Positions 29,225 to 39,717 of a stretch of DNA of 43,803 nt are shown here, one piece after another. Under the pieces are notes generated by a model that was given only the letters and a program-made list of their open reading frames with translations, was not told the DNA's origin and made no database searches. A program made the translations under genes and the position numbers. Origin of the DNA: Melampsora larici-populina 98AG31 (taxonomy: Eukaryota; Basidiomycota; Pucciniomycetes; Pucciniales; Melampsoraceae); NCBI RefSeq assembly GCF_000204055.1, contig NW_006768780.1, positions 1,533,866 to 1,577,668 on the forward strand, given 5' to 3'. The first letter of the stretch is position 1. Each line of letters starts with the position of its first letter.

Positions 29225-32200
29225 AGCACCGGATACGCGAAAAACTGTCAATGAAGAACACCGCCTCAATTCTACAATTGAATTGCAGGCACTCTAAATA
29301 TGTAACTCTTTCCCTCTTTAATTCAGACTTAACTAACCTTTTTTCCGTTATAGCCATTCAGGAACCTTACGTCAATCCCATTGACAACCTCCCAACAAAT
29401 CACGCCAACTGGACTTTGATATGTCCTACACCTGCATCACTTACCGAAACTGACCGGCCTCGAGCCTGCCTCTATGTGAGGCAAGATCTCTACCTGGAAA
29501 TAAACCTGTTCCATCATACGTCAAGGAACGTTGCAGCTGGCGTCCTCACAATTGACGGTTTCAAGGTCTTGGTGGCGAGTGTATACAACCCACACAAGAC
29601 TCTTGACGGGTTTATCGCATTTACCGACATCTTACGAACAGCTAACCTCGAAACCCAACTCCTGCCGGTGGTTTGTACCACCGACTCCAACCTCCACTCG
29701 CCTCTCTGGAACCCAGCACACAGCAAAATAATCGACAGAGACGCCGACTCCCTCATCGACATGATGACAGAATGGGGCTTGACCTTACGTTCCCCCAGAG
29801 GTCAACCTACGTTTGGACTGCACCGCAATGACACTCTAGGCACTACAATTGACTTGGTTTGGGTAAACGAAGAATTTGATGAAGCCACGATCTCGTGCTT
29901 TGTCGATAATGACGACCTATTAAACCATCAATCGGACCACCAGGCGTTGGTCACATGCTTTTCGACGCACACCACTCCAAGCCCGAGTGACAATTCCTCC
30001 GGGAGGAAGAACTGGCACAAGGTAGAGCCCATTCTATTAAAATCCGAACTCACACAGACTCTCCCCAAGCTGCAGTCTCTCCTCACTCGCCAAGACATCA
30101 CCAACTTCGACGAGTCCCTACGACAAGCGGTCATCGACGCATTAAACAAGCACTCTCCGGCAAAGTCAACCAACATGAAGCATAAGCCATGGTGGAGACC
30201 CGATGTACTGGAGCCGCTTAGGAAAGCAACGGCAAAAGCACGACGACACCTGAAACAGAGTCACACACCAGAAAATCGGACAGCTTACAACAAGGCAAGG
30301 AACACCTTCAATAGAGCCATCAACCGCGCTAAAGAAAGTTCTTGGCGCCAGTACCTCTCGGAATTGGACCATCAGAACCTCCTCCAGGCCAAGAGGATCG
30401 CCTCAGGCCGCAAGGCGTCCTCCCTAGTCAGCATCCTCATCACCCCCGACGGCAAAACGTGCACGTCGAACGAGGAAAAGGCAGCTGCCTTATTCTCCGC
30501 CACGTGTGTGGCGACTGCACCTTGCAACCTCGACAACACGAATCACCTTGTCTTCCCACTGAAAGGAGGAGATCGCCCCTCTGTGGAGATCACCCCACCG
30601 TTCCTCCAATTTATAACCAATGAATCGATAGGAGCGGTGGTGTGCGACAGCCCACCAACAAAAGCGCCGGGCTCAGACAAGCTCCAGAACTGGGTCTGGA
30701 GAATGGTCTGGGACGTAGTAAAATCACATGTAAGATTTCTTTTCCAATGTGTGACTATCACAGGCATCATCCCCGACGGTTGGAAACGAGCAACCACGGT
30801 GATGATCCCCAAGCCGGGGAAATCCGACTACACCCAAGCGTCCTCCTACCGACCGATAGCCCTGCTGGTAACGCTAGGTAAATTCTATGAGAAGTTACTC
30901 ACCACACACCTTTCAGCTCAGGCCGAAAAACTCAAGTTACTACATGATGGACACTACGGCGGACGCCCGGATAGATCTAGCCAGGAGGCTTTGGTCCATC
31001 TTGTCTCCTGGATCAAAGGAGAATGGGCAAAGGGTAAAGTTGTTGGCGGCCTCTTTGCGGACGTTAAATCTGCTTTTACTTCGGTCCACCACCCCCGTCT
31101 CCTTGACACCCTCGAAAGGATGGGCATCAACACCCAGTCTTTGGACATCATCCAGGACTTTCTCTCCAATCGCACCACTACGCCCACCTTCAACGGTTTT
31201 GAATCACACGAATTTAGACTTGACCACGGCCTTCCTCAAGGCTCTCCCCTTTCTCCACTACTTTGCCTCCTTTACAATTCATCGCTTTTAGGGGTCACTA
31301 ACACTATTCCTACAGCTACAGCACTAGGGTTTGTCGACGACGTCGTATTATTATCATCCTCCCTCGACACCCACCAACTGCGCTCCCAAATGCAAACATT
31401 GTCTTTCAGACAACAGCAGTAGGCAAAACGGCACGGCGCCATTTTCGACACAAAGAAGACTTTCTGGGTCTTATTCACCCTACAAGATTTCGACCCCACC
31501 ACAGTCCCCACGATTGATTTCGCCAATAGGAAAAAACTCACACCTGCCCCGTTCGCCAAGTGGCTAGGCGTCAAGGTCGACAAGTCTCTATCCTTCAAGC
31601 AGCACCGACTGGATGTGCTCGCCAAAGGTAGGCAACGAGCCGGTTTTCTAGCCAGGCTGTCCAGGCAAGGTTGGGGCATCCCACCTAACCTTCTCAAGAT
31701 CCTCATGACCACTACAGTACACGCGGCCATTGACTACGGTGCAATGGCGTGGATGCCCACGGAACCGACAAAGTTCTTTGTCGACCAACTCTCAATCATC
31801 GATAACACCTGCGCACGCGCGGCGCTAGGCGCTATGAAGTCTACCCCGGTCGTATTTTTGCGACACGACCTCAACCTCATCCCCCCAAAAATACGCCTTC
31901 AGAGTAAAGCTTTGAGTTTCATGGCTTGCTCCCTGACAAAAACCAATACTCACCCACTTTTTAAGCTCATACAGCAGGCTCAGCTTTCGATACCGAAAAG
32001 CCACAAGAATCCTTTCCATCACTTCTTTGAACACCCCCTCTACAAGCACTTCGAAGAGTACGCGGTACAGCTCCCTGTTGACCCTGCGTCTTCTTTCACC
32101 CGACCACCTAACTACTCCACAGTCCTACAAGAGGACAAGAAGCGTGCAATCTCGGACACTCTTCGCCTCAAGCCCTCACAACATCATCTCGTAATTTACA

Positions 32201-33144
32201 CGGACGGTTCACGGATTCCCAACAAAAACACAGCTGCGGCGGCCTGGTGCGCGAACACAGGCCCAAGCTCCTCCACAGCACTCGGCCCAGCGAGGTCCCA
32301 AGGGATCTATCAAGCTGAGTACCGAGGGGTCCAATTAGGACTAAAGCTGACAATCGAGAGCGCGTCGGTGGCCACCCACCGAGCCTCCATCATCCTCGAC
32401 AACCAAGGGGTGGTCAAGGATTTGAAGTCAAACTCATCATCCGTGTCTTCCCTAGATAACCGACACAAAACCTTTAAACAACTACAATCCGTCCATCAGC
32501 TCTTCCCCCAGCTCCAAATCGTTGTTCGCTGGTGCCCTGGCCACAAAGGCATCCCAGGCAACGAGAAAGTCAATAAGATCGCCAACTCATTGGCAAAACG
32601 CGACTTGCCGAGCTCATTCACAAATACACCCAACACAGCTGCCTTTCTCTCGGCCATCAAGGAATGGCGAGCGGCACAGACTGAGGAATTTAGCGAGAAG
32701 GAAATCACTCGCCTAGGTCACAAACCCAACGGAAAGAAACACCTCGAAGGGCTTAGTGCTCTCAAAAAGCACGAGATAGCCACGATCACCCAGCTACGTT
32801 CAGGCCATATCCCTCTTAACGCTTACCTTCACCGCTTCCAACAGCCAATAGACCCCTCCTGCAGATGTCAGGAAGGGATAGAAACCGTTGACCACTTTCT
32901 CTTTGTGTGTCAGGATCACTCACAAGCTCGAACGGCTTTCGAGCGCAACATCGAGCAGCAAGGCTGGGCCAAACAGACCACCTTCCGAATGGATAAGCGC
33001 ATCCTATCGACTCCCAACACATTCAAAGCCACAGCAGACTTCTGCAACGCCACATGGCGCTTCGCCAACAGGTGGACCTGGGCGAAAATCTCAGACGAAC
33101 CACTACCAACCAACCGCCCCGAGCCTCAAGAACCTCAGGATTAA
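29218..33144 (+). pseudogene. LINE ORF2: endonuclease, reverse transcriptase, RNase H; one amber codon
   Basis: A 1,309-codon frame broken only by a TAG at 31420-31422; the frame is the same on both sides. Domains in order: APE-type endonuclease (QLNCRHSK at the start, AIQEPYVNP, TTDSNLHSPLWNP, ending with SDHQALV), reverse transcriptase (ASSYRPIALL, GLPQGSPLSPLL, catalytic ALGFVDDVVLLSS), an in-frame stop about 28 codons later, then RNase H (YTDGSRIPN, LDNQGVVKDL, WCPGHKGIPGNE) and a C-terminal cysteine/histidine motif (CRCQEGIETVDHFLFVC). The stop could have come from TGG or CAG by one change. The ATG at 29218 overlaps the ORF1 stop as ATGTTAG, so reinitiation is likely. Confidence 0.9.
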
Positions 33145-33358
33145 TTCCTTCCCCCATACCTCACCGCCCTATCCTTTGTTTTTCTCTCTATCACACATGT
33201 ACACTTAGATGAAACAGCCAACAGCTACCTTTCCCCTGACACAGCCAGAGGGGTTTTACTGGTGCTGGAACATAAATATGCAGTGTTTGATAGCCTAACG
33301 GCTGAAGAAGCACTTTAAGCAATAAAAAAAAAAAAAAAAAAATGGATGAGACGAGGTG

Positions 33359-33736
33359 TGTAAGGGCCTTGGTCTAGGGTCTCGAAATGCATAACTGCTT
33401 TATTCGAGATTTAACTCAGATTTGAAAGGTGACAAAATACATTAATAATTCGATAAAGAAAAAGGAACTAAACATGAACATGAAACAACCTATATATACA
33501 TATATCTTTCTACAAATGTTTCCTAACAACTACTTTCTACTAGCAACCTATTTCCAACTATTTCTTGATAACATCTAGCTAAGTTATTCCTTATTATCAA
33601 ATGTTGAAATATCCTAATACGTATTTATCCTTATCCACATAACATTTATTTGAAATTAACTCTTAACAAATTCTTAACGAAATACATTTATTTAAGTCTT
33701 ATTATGTAATTTCTAAATATATTTTAAATCATTACA
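33359..33736 (-). repeat. LTR of the Ty3/gypsy element (3' LTR)
   Basis: 378 bp with TGTAAGGG...CATTACA on the plus strand, giving TGTAA/TTACA inverted ends. It lies 19 bp beyond the pol stop codon on the minus strand. It directly touches the end of repeat R at 33358. No second LTR is present in the window. Confidence 0.65.
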
Positions 33737-33755
33737 ATAATAATTGCCGTCTATC

Positions 33756-36700
33756 CTAAAGATTTCCTAACGCTGCTTGATACCCCATTGAAAAACGAGA
33801 ATCTAAAAGCGAAGTTGGACAAGGAAATTGTGAGTATTTTGCATGAAAGTTCAAGATAAAAAGATCCAAATCCGAAGAAATATCTGGTAATGCCACCCAA
33901 GTGTCATCTGATACTGGTCTTCCAAGCCATCGTATCAAATATTCCGGAGGTGCTTTCCCTTTCTTTCTATAATTCAAAATACCCGCCACGTGTCTCCAAT
34001 CATTTGACGTTGCTACTGGTTTTGAAGATATTTTTTCTGTCAAAACCCGTCCTCCTACAGAAGGAGAAACATAAGGTGAGATCAGAGATATGTTAAAAAC
34101 AGGATGTAAACGAGAATAGGTACTGCCCAGGTCTAGTTTTACTGCATTTTTCCCTACCATATTTAATACGGGAAAAGGGCCTATTCGTCTGTAATCTAGC
34201 TTTGAAGAAGGTCTAGCAGAAGTAATATTCTGTCTAGACAGCCATACTAAATCGCCAGGCGAATATTCAGGGGCCGGTCTACGATGTTTGTTGTATTGAT
34301 CCGCTTGAGCCTGCTTTGCATGCTTCAAAGATATTAATAAGTTCATCTGTGTCGCTTCTAATTGTTCTATGAACTTATCAGCATGTGGCACTCTCGAGAA
34401 TTCGGTGAAACTGTTAGCCCGAGGATGAAATCCCTGCCAGGCAAAAAACGGAGTTAACTTGGTAGAAGAAGAGGAAGTATTATTAAAACAGAACTCAGCC
34501 ATAGGTAATAAATCTACCCAATCATCCTGCCTATAGCTGATAAAGTGACGTAGATATGTCTCAAGTGTTTGATTCGTCCTTTCAGTTTGTCCATTTGTTT
34601 GCGGATGAAAAGCCGTCGAAGGTGCTGGAATAATTCGTAATTGACGCTGAACTGCTGTCCAAAAGGCTGAAACAAAAGTTGACCCCCTATCCGATATGAT
34701 CTTATCCGGGTAACCATGATAACGAAAGAAATTTGAAACAAACAGAGAAGCTAACTGTGGTGCACTCATAGACTCCTTACAAGGAATGAAATGGGCTCCT
34801 TTGGAGAAATAATCTGTGATAACTAAAATTGAGTCACAATTAGATGAAACTGGTAATTTAACTATAAAATCAATACCAATAACACTCCATGGCCGGTCAG
34901 GAATTGAGGAGGGAATTAATTCTCCTTGCTGATTGTGTGTAGAGCGTTTTGTTCTTTGACACGAATCGCAGCTTCTGACATAATCAATAACATCTTTTCT
35001 AAGTGTTTTCCATCCAAACGTCCGGGTTATTGCGTTGATCATATGTGCAATACCCGGATGGCCCATCGACGTAGAATCATGAAAAGATTGTAATATCTGT
35101 TGTCGTAACGGCAACGGAACAAAAATCCTATCTCGAAACCACCACAAACCACCCCTGAAAGAAAAAAAAGGAGGTGGTGGCTTTGACCCGTCAATATCAT
35201 CATAGTCCTTATAGGAATTTATGAGTAAGTCACGAGTTGAAGATGATGGAATAATGAAGGAAGTATCAATTGAACATACCGAGACCCCATCCTTTATCAT
35301 ATAAGGTTTTAGCAGGGTCATTCGGTTTTGGTCGTGTGAAATATAGTCATAGTCCGGTCTTCTGGATAACGGATCAGCAGGATTCATCTTTCCTGGAGTG
35401 TGAAGTATTTGAAAATTAAAAGAGCTTAAATATGAAGCCCATCGCGCCTGTCTAGGTGTCAGTTTTTGTGATGTCATAAAATATCTTAAATTTGCGTGAT
35501 CTGAAAAAACCGTCACTGCTGACTCCGTACCCGTCAACCAAGCCCGCCATTCTTCAAAGGCTTCTACTATAATGCCTAATTCTTGGTCGTGGACTTGCCA
35601 GTTACGTTCCGCTGGAGTTAACTTTCTTGAAAAAAATGAGACTGGTAAAAGATTTCCTTCCTTATCCGGTTGAGACAAAATTGCCGCCATTGCGAAACCG
35701 GAACAGTCCACCTGAAGGGATCTGGGCTTATCGAAATCAAAATGACAAAGCAACGGGGCCACTGTAAAAGCATGAATTAGATTTTGAAAGGAGGAAAGAC
35801 ACTTAGGTTCCGCTAATCCTGCAACCACGTCAATATCTTTCTTGGTCAAAGAGGTGAGAGGAGAAGCGATAGAGGAAAATTGATTAATGAAACGACGATA
35901 AAAATTAGTGAAACCCAAAAATCTGTAAAGCTGCTTTGAATTAATAGGATAAGGCCAGTCAGTGATAGTTTTCAATTTTGCTGGGTCCATTCTCAAACCT
36001 TTATCAGATATCAAAAAACCTAGAAATATGACCTTGGATTTATAAAATTGACACTTCTCAAGAGAAAGATGCAACTCATGTTGCTGTAACTTGCGCAAAA
36101 CTTCAGTAATATGTCTTTCATGATCCTGTCTTGTTTTAGAAAAAATCAGAATGTCATCAATATACACAAAACAAAAAATACCTAAGAATTCAGATAAAAC
36201 AGATTGAATAAAACGTTGAAAACAAGCTGGGCCATTTGCTAAGCCAAAAGGCATAACTAAACATTCAAATAATCCCCAGGGTGTTCTAAAAGCAGTCTTC
36301 CATTCATCCCCCTCCTTAATCCTAATGAAATTAAACGCTGATTTTAAATCCAACTTAGTAAAATACCTGCAACCTGAAATTCTAGTTAATAAATCACCTA
36401 ACAACGGAATTGGGAAAGAGTCACGAATAGTAATTGAATTTAGGGATCGATAATCTACACATGGTCGGTTCTTTTTCCCCGGGACTTTCACAAAAAAAAT
36501 GGGTGATGCAGCTTGAGAAGATGAATGTCTAATGTTGCCTTTCTCTAATTGCTCGTCAATCCATAGTTTTAATTCTAATTCGTCTGTTTTGGAGATTAAA
36601 TAAGAGCCACCATAAGTCGGTACCGCGCCTTCTTTCAAATTTATTGCCATGTCAAAAGCCGCACGATGAGGAGGTAATTTCAAAAGGGCCTGTGATTCAA

Positions 36701-37619
36701 ATACATCAGCAAATCTCCTAAATTCAAACGGAATTGAATTTACTGAAGAATTTGAAGAGAGAGGGATTGAAGAAGAAGAAGTAGATAGAGATGAAAAGAC
36801 ATGAGAAAGAGGATTCATGAATTTACCAGTTAACTTGGAAAAACCATTATTAACTGGGGCATCCAATCGAAGAGATGGGCCACACCCTCCAACCCAACCT
36901 TGATGACATCTGAGCCAATCCATGCCCAGTATCAAATCATAGCTGCCCAAAGTTGTGACGTCTAATTTGATTATCGAGTCAAAAAGTTGATTTGAAGAGT
37001 CCGAAATAGACAAACCACCTTGCCAGAAGTGAGTCACCAGTCCATCCTTCCCAGCTGATCCGTCAAAAGTAACACATTTTAATGGAAATTTTCGAAGATT
37101 GAGAGTGAATTTGTTTTTCTGAACAAAGTTTTTGTCAAGAAAACTGCCCGAAGCGCCTGAGTCCACCAAAGCTTTAGCAGAAAAAGTTTTTCCGTTTGTA
37201 ATAAGATTGACCGATAAGATTAATCTAGAATTGAAAGTGGATGAATTTTTAAAATGAATAGCGGAGATTGAGGCCTTCTCTTCGGTGTCAGTAATGCCAT
37301 CATTCGTAGGATCAAACATTGGTCTGGCATTGAATTCGAAATTTTGAGATGGGTCTTGAGAGTTATCATAATAAGTCGGTTGATCAATATTTTGATACTC
37401 CGAAAATAACGCCGCGACTTGCTGAGTTGGATCTGATATCCCCATCGCTGGAGGCATTCCCAACGCCGCAGGCAAACCTGGATGCTGAAGAGGTGTCGCT
37501 CCTTGATGAGCTGGTCCATACTGAAAAGGAGGTAACTGCATATGGGGAGGTTGATGATAAGAAAGGTTTGAAACTGGAATTTGATGAAACCCTGACGCTA
37601 CTTGAGGTACCGGTTGCAT
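33756..37619 (-). CDS. Chromovirus Pol polyprotein, 1,287 aa, open
   Basis: An uninterrupted frame. The ATG at 37619 lies within a frame that continues upstream, so the real product was probably a longer Gag-Pol. Domains: Gln/Pro-rich start, aspartic protease (ALVDSGASGSFLD, about residue 150), reverse transcriptase (CVDYRSLNSI and FVYIDDILIFS, about 390-500), RNase H (QVDCSGFAMAAIL), integrase zinc finger (H-x-H...CDSCQ), integrase core (GIDFIVKLP, SDRGSTFVS, and GQTERTNQTLE), and a C-terminal chromodomain (YLIRWLGRPVSDDTW). The chromodomain is thought to guide integration to marked chromatin. The coding part is intact although the gag side is ruined. Confidence 0.9.
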   Translation of the reverse strand: MQPVPQVASGFHQIPVSNLSYHQPPHMQLPPFQYGPAHQGATPLQHPGLPAALGMPPAMGISDPTQQVAALFSEYQNIDQPTYYDNSQDPSQNFEFNARPMFDPTNDGITDTEEKASISAIHFKNSSTFNSRLILSVNLITNGKTFSAKALVDSGASGSFLDKNFVQKNKFTLNLRKFPLKCVTFDGSAGKDGLVTHFWQGGLSISDSSNQLFDSIIKLDVTTLGSYDLILGMDWLRCHQGWVGGCGPSLRLDAPVNNGFSKLTGKFMNPLSHVFSSLSTSSSSIPLSSNSSVNSIPFEFRRFADVFESQALLKLPPHRAAFDMAINLKEGAVPTYGGSYLISKTDELELKLWIDEQLEKGNIRHSSSQAASPIFFVKVPGKKNRPCVDYRSLNSITIRDSFPIPLLGDLLTRISGCRYFTKLDLKSAFNFIRIKEGDEWKTAFRTPWGLFECLVMPFGLANGPACFQRFIQSVLSEFLGIFCFVYIDDILIFSKTRQDHERHITEVLRKLQQHELHLSLEKCQFYKSKVIFLGFLISDKGLRMDPAKLKTITDWPYPINSKQLYRFLGFTNFYRRFINQFSSIASPLTSLTKKDIDVVAGLAEPKCLSSFQNLIHAFTVAPLLCHFDFDKPRSLQVDCSGFAMAAILSQPDKEGNLLPVSFFSRKLTPAERNWQVHDQELGIIVEAFEEWRAWLTGTESAVTVFSDHANLRYFMTSQKLTPRQARWASYLSSFNFQILHTPGKMNPADPLSRRPDYDYISHDQNRMTLLKPYMIKDGVSVCSIDTSFIIPSSSTRDLLINSYKDYDDIDGSKPPPPFFSFRGGLWWFRDRIFVPLPLRQQILQSFHDSTSMGHPGIAHMINAITRTFGWKTLRKDVIDYVRSCDSCQRTKRSTHNQQGELIPSSIPDRPWSVIGIDFIVKLPVSSNCDSILVITDYFSKGAHFIPCKESMSAPQLASLFVSNFFRYHGYPDKIISDRGSTFVSAFWTAVQRQLRIIPAPSTAFHPQTNGQTERTNQTLETYLRHFISYRQDDWVDLLPMAEFCFNNTSSSSTKLTPFFAWQGFHPRANSFTEFSRVPHADKFIEQLEATQMNLLISLKHAKQAQADQYNKHRRPAPEYSPGDLVWLSRQNITSARPSSKLDYRRIGPFPVLNMVGKNAVKLDLGSTYSRLHPVFNISLISPYVSPSVGGRVLTEKISSKPVATSNDWRHVAGILNYRKKGKAPPEYLIRWLGRPVSDDTWVALPDISSDLDLFILNFHAKYSQFPCPTSLLDSRFSMGYQAALGNL

Positions 37620-38060
37620 TGGGTGATGAAAATTATGAAAAACAGGTTGAGCTTGACGTTGAGCTGATTGTTGGCCACGATTCTGAGGAGCACGTCACCG
37701 CCAAGAAATTCACGTCGGAAAGCCCTTCCTGTTGTCATTTCGGGAAGGGCGCCCCGATGCAGAATCGCGCCCAAGTCATGCGATTAGACAGACTTCCGAT
37801 CTGCAATCGAGCACGCATCACGCGACTGATTGTTCAGTCCGTTTCAAAAACGGGCGGGCTGATCCGATCGAAGACAGCTCCGATTTCAAACCGGGTACGT
37901 GGCATCCGACTGAGCCTCAGCCCGATGCAAACACGCAAAGTACGTTTCCGACTCAAACCCGAATGCGATAGAATCATCCCATCGCGTAGCCCTCAACCGA
38001 GGCCGCATCTACCCCGCATCCCCGATGCAATCTCGCGCCCGATACAAAATCGGTGATCAT
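37620..38060 (-). pseudogene. Decayed gag-side remnant of the chromovirus
   Basis: The pol frame continues upstream through a Gln-rich stretch but hits TGA at 37695-37697, 37710-37712 and 37776-37778. Each stop is one transition from CGA. Further upstream the reading becomes unrecognisable and is rich in CG-containing mini-repeats (CCGATGCA-like). Confidence 0.5.
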
Positions 38061-38311
38061 CTTTCGACCCAATCCCACCATATCCGATGCAGTCTAATTT
38101 GCGAATGAGGTTCGCATTTTCTCTTGTGATCCATAAAAAAAACGTTGCATACAAAATTTTGTGTTGCATACAAAATTTTGACAATAAAGTAAAAAGTGAG
38201 CAAGCGTTGATAGGGCTTCTGGAATTTAATGTCTTTGAATTTCAAATCAAAATTTGCCCGTGTTTGAGTTTCCATTTACTAGCTCCAAATGATAGGTCTG
38301 AGGCTCAGCAT

Positions 38312-38508
38312 GTTAACTTTGAAATGTTAACTTCAAAAGTTAATGTTAACTTCGAAAGGTAATGTCAACTTCGAAAGTTAATGTTAACATCAAAAGTTAT
38401 TGTTAACTTCAAAAGTTAATGTTAACTTCAAAAGTTAATGTTAACCCCGAAAGTTAATGTTAACCTCGAAAGTTAATGTTAACTTTCGAAGGTAACATTA
38501 ACCTTTGA
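38312..38508. repeat. ~20-bp minisatellite, GTTAACTTCGAAA type
   Basis: About ten imperfect copies of a ~20-bp unit (GTTAATGTTAACTTCGAAAA with variants). The unit itself contains the palindromes GTTAAC and TTCGAA. The last copy is in inverted sense (AACTTTCGAAGGTAACATTAA), which closes the array with a small inverted repeat. Confidence 0.8.
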
Positions 38509-38783
38509 ACGTCCCAACCTTTAAGCAGGAGATCAAAATTGATGCTCAAAAATACCTTCAGCTGTTTCTGTAAGCAAATGCTAAGTTTTGATGGCATGAG
38601 CAAAAAGCGTGCCACGTAATTAAAAGGCCAGATTTATGTAAAAGGTGAGGAAAGAATTGAAAACAAAGGTGGAAACAAAAGTCATCCAGAGGGCTAGATG
38701 CACAGTAGGGAACTCCGGACAACCTTAATTCCAAACAGACCCAGAAAATCACATAACAACACAAAGCTCTGTCAATACAAAAC

Positions 38784-39717
38784 TCAGATATGACCCGCTT
38801 CATACATGACAGTATCCTTTTCATCCAAGAGAAGTTCCTGAAAGTAATGTTCAACTTGTGAAAACATGCTCCTCATTTCGCTAAGCACTTGAGCGTATTT
38901 AATCTCCATCGATGTAACTCGATCAATTTCAGGCCCTTGGTCTAAGGATATCAAGTTAGTAAACTACTCAGTTGATATAATGTATCTAAAATCGCCGACT
39001 GACCACAGATGATGTCTCTCACATTCAAATACATGTCCTTCATGAGGCGCAAGACTGCCGCGTAGTTGTGTACAATCGAATGTTTTGCTCGCTTGATGAC
39101 CAAATCTGGATGGACTGCCAAGCCATTTGCTTCTTCGTAGGGTCGCTTTCTCACTGACACCAGAGAAATACTAGACGACGCTCCCTCAACCTCTTCAATT
39201 TCAGAAGGAACATTCTCGGTCAATGACAGAGCCTTACACAACCGGTTCAGAGTACGAGATGGTGCGTGGGTGGTCAGCTCCTGCATCCTAGCTAGATACA
39301 TAGCCTTTCAAACTCACCTGGTCTTGTGAGCTTAAAGATTGATTGGCAATCGCAACAATCGAAGCAGGACCGATTTCCGAAGCGGAAGATTCAAGGGAGA
39401 CCAAGGCGCCATGTTCATGTGCCAGGTTCTCTTCGAGATGGGATTCGGGTGCACTTTCAGATCCGGTTCGAGGGGTGCCGTCGTCAGTGTGGGCAGAAAT
39501 CTTTGCAATCATCAATCTCGGCAGCATAGTTTGCTTCGTTTCCATCAGTTTACGTTCGACATCTACAGAAGTGAGGGCAAAGTTACATTCGTAAAAAAGT
39601 GGTCCACCTCATTAATCAAGGCCAATTCTTACCGTCACGTCCACGGACTCTGTTGGTAAGCCTATCAGTTAGCTTCCGAATCTTGTGGAAGATTCGTGGT
39701 GCGCGGCGGAGCTTCAT
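38784..39717 (-). CDS. Hypothetical nuclear-type protein, four exons
   Basis: Not recognised. Model: complement(38784..38941, 39004..39232, 39318..39562, 39633..39717), 238 aa. Introns are 62-85 nt; the last has a good branch site (TACTAAC) and donor GTCAGT. The second intron's acceptor is uncertain (39233 chosen; a nearer CAG would give a 37-nt intron, which is too short). Seen: a strongly basic first exon (MKLRRAPRIFHKIRKLTDRL), an acidic Ser/Glu-rich middle, a possible bipartite nuclear signal (VRKRPYEEANG...VIKRAK), and a helical, probably coiled-coil C-terminal third. No transposon motif; it looks like an ordinary host gene. Confidence 0.6.

Larger units (their letters stand above)
26543..33341 (+). 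mobile_element. Full-length LINE (EN-RT-RNase H, I/Tad1-like)
   Basis: A 6,799-bp element including the nested CACTA-type element. It is flanked by a perfect 15-bp duplication ATGGATGAGACGAGG (26528-26542 and 33342-33356) and ends in AATAAA plus a poly-A run (about 33321-33341). It has a ~170-bp 5' UTR, ORF1 with zinc knuckles, an overlapping ORF2, and a ~180-bp 3' UTR. The full 5' end and perfect duplication indicate a recent insertion. The clade is inferred from the domain order only. Confidence 0.9.
33359..37800 (-). mobile_element. Ty3/gypsy chromovirus, 5' truncated
   Basis: A minus-strand LTR retrotransposon with 3' LTR and complete pol (protease-RT-RNase H-integrase-chromodomain) but no 5' LTR and only a decayed stub of the upstream gag region. 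The boundary near 37.8-38.0 kb is approximate: beyond it the sequence no longer reads as gag. Confidence 0.8.

Noticed and set aside
37349..38056. Plus-strand 235-aa ORF
   Set aside because: Its first ~90 codons lie antisense to the chromovirus pol and the rest reads over decayed CG-rich repeats; no domain is visible.
38558..38854. Minus-strand 98-aa ORF
   Set aside because: It overlaps the last exon of the four-exon gene in another frame and is rich in Cys/Phe as expected of a shadow frame.
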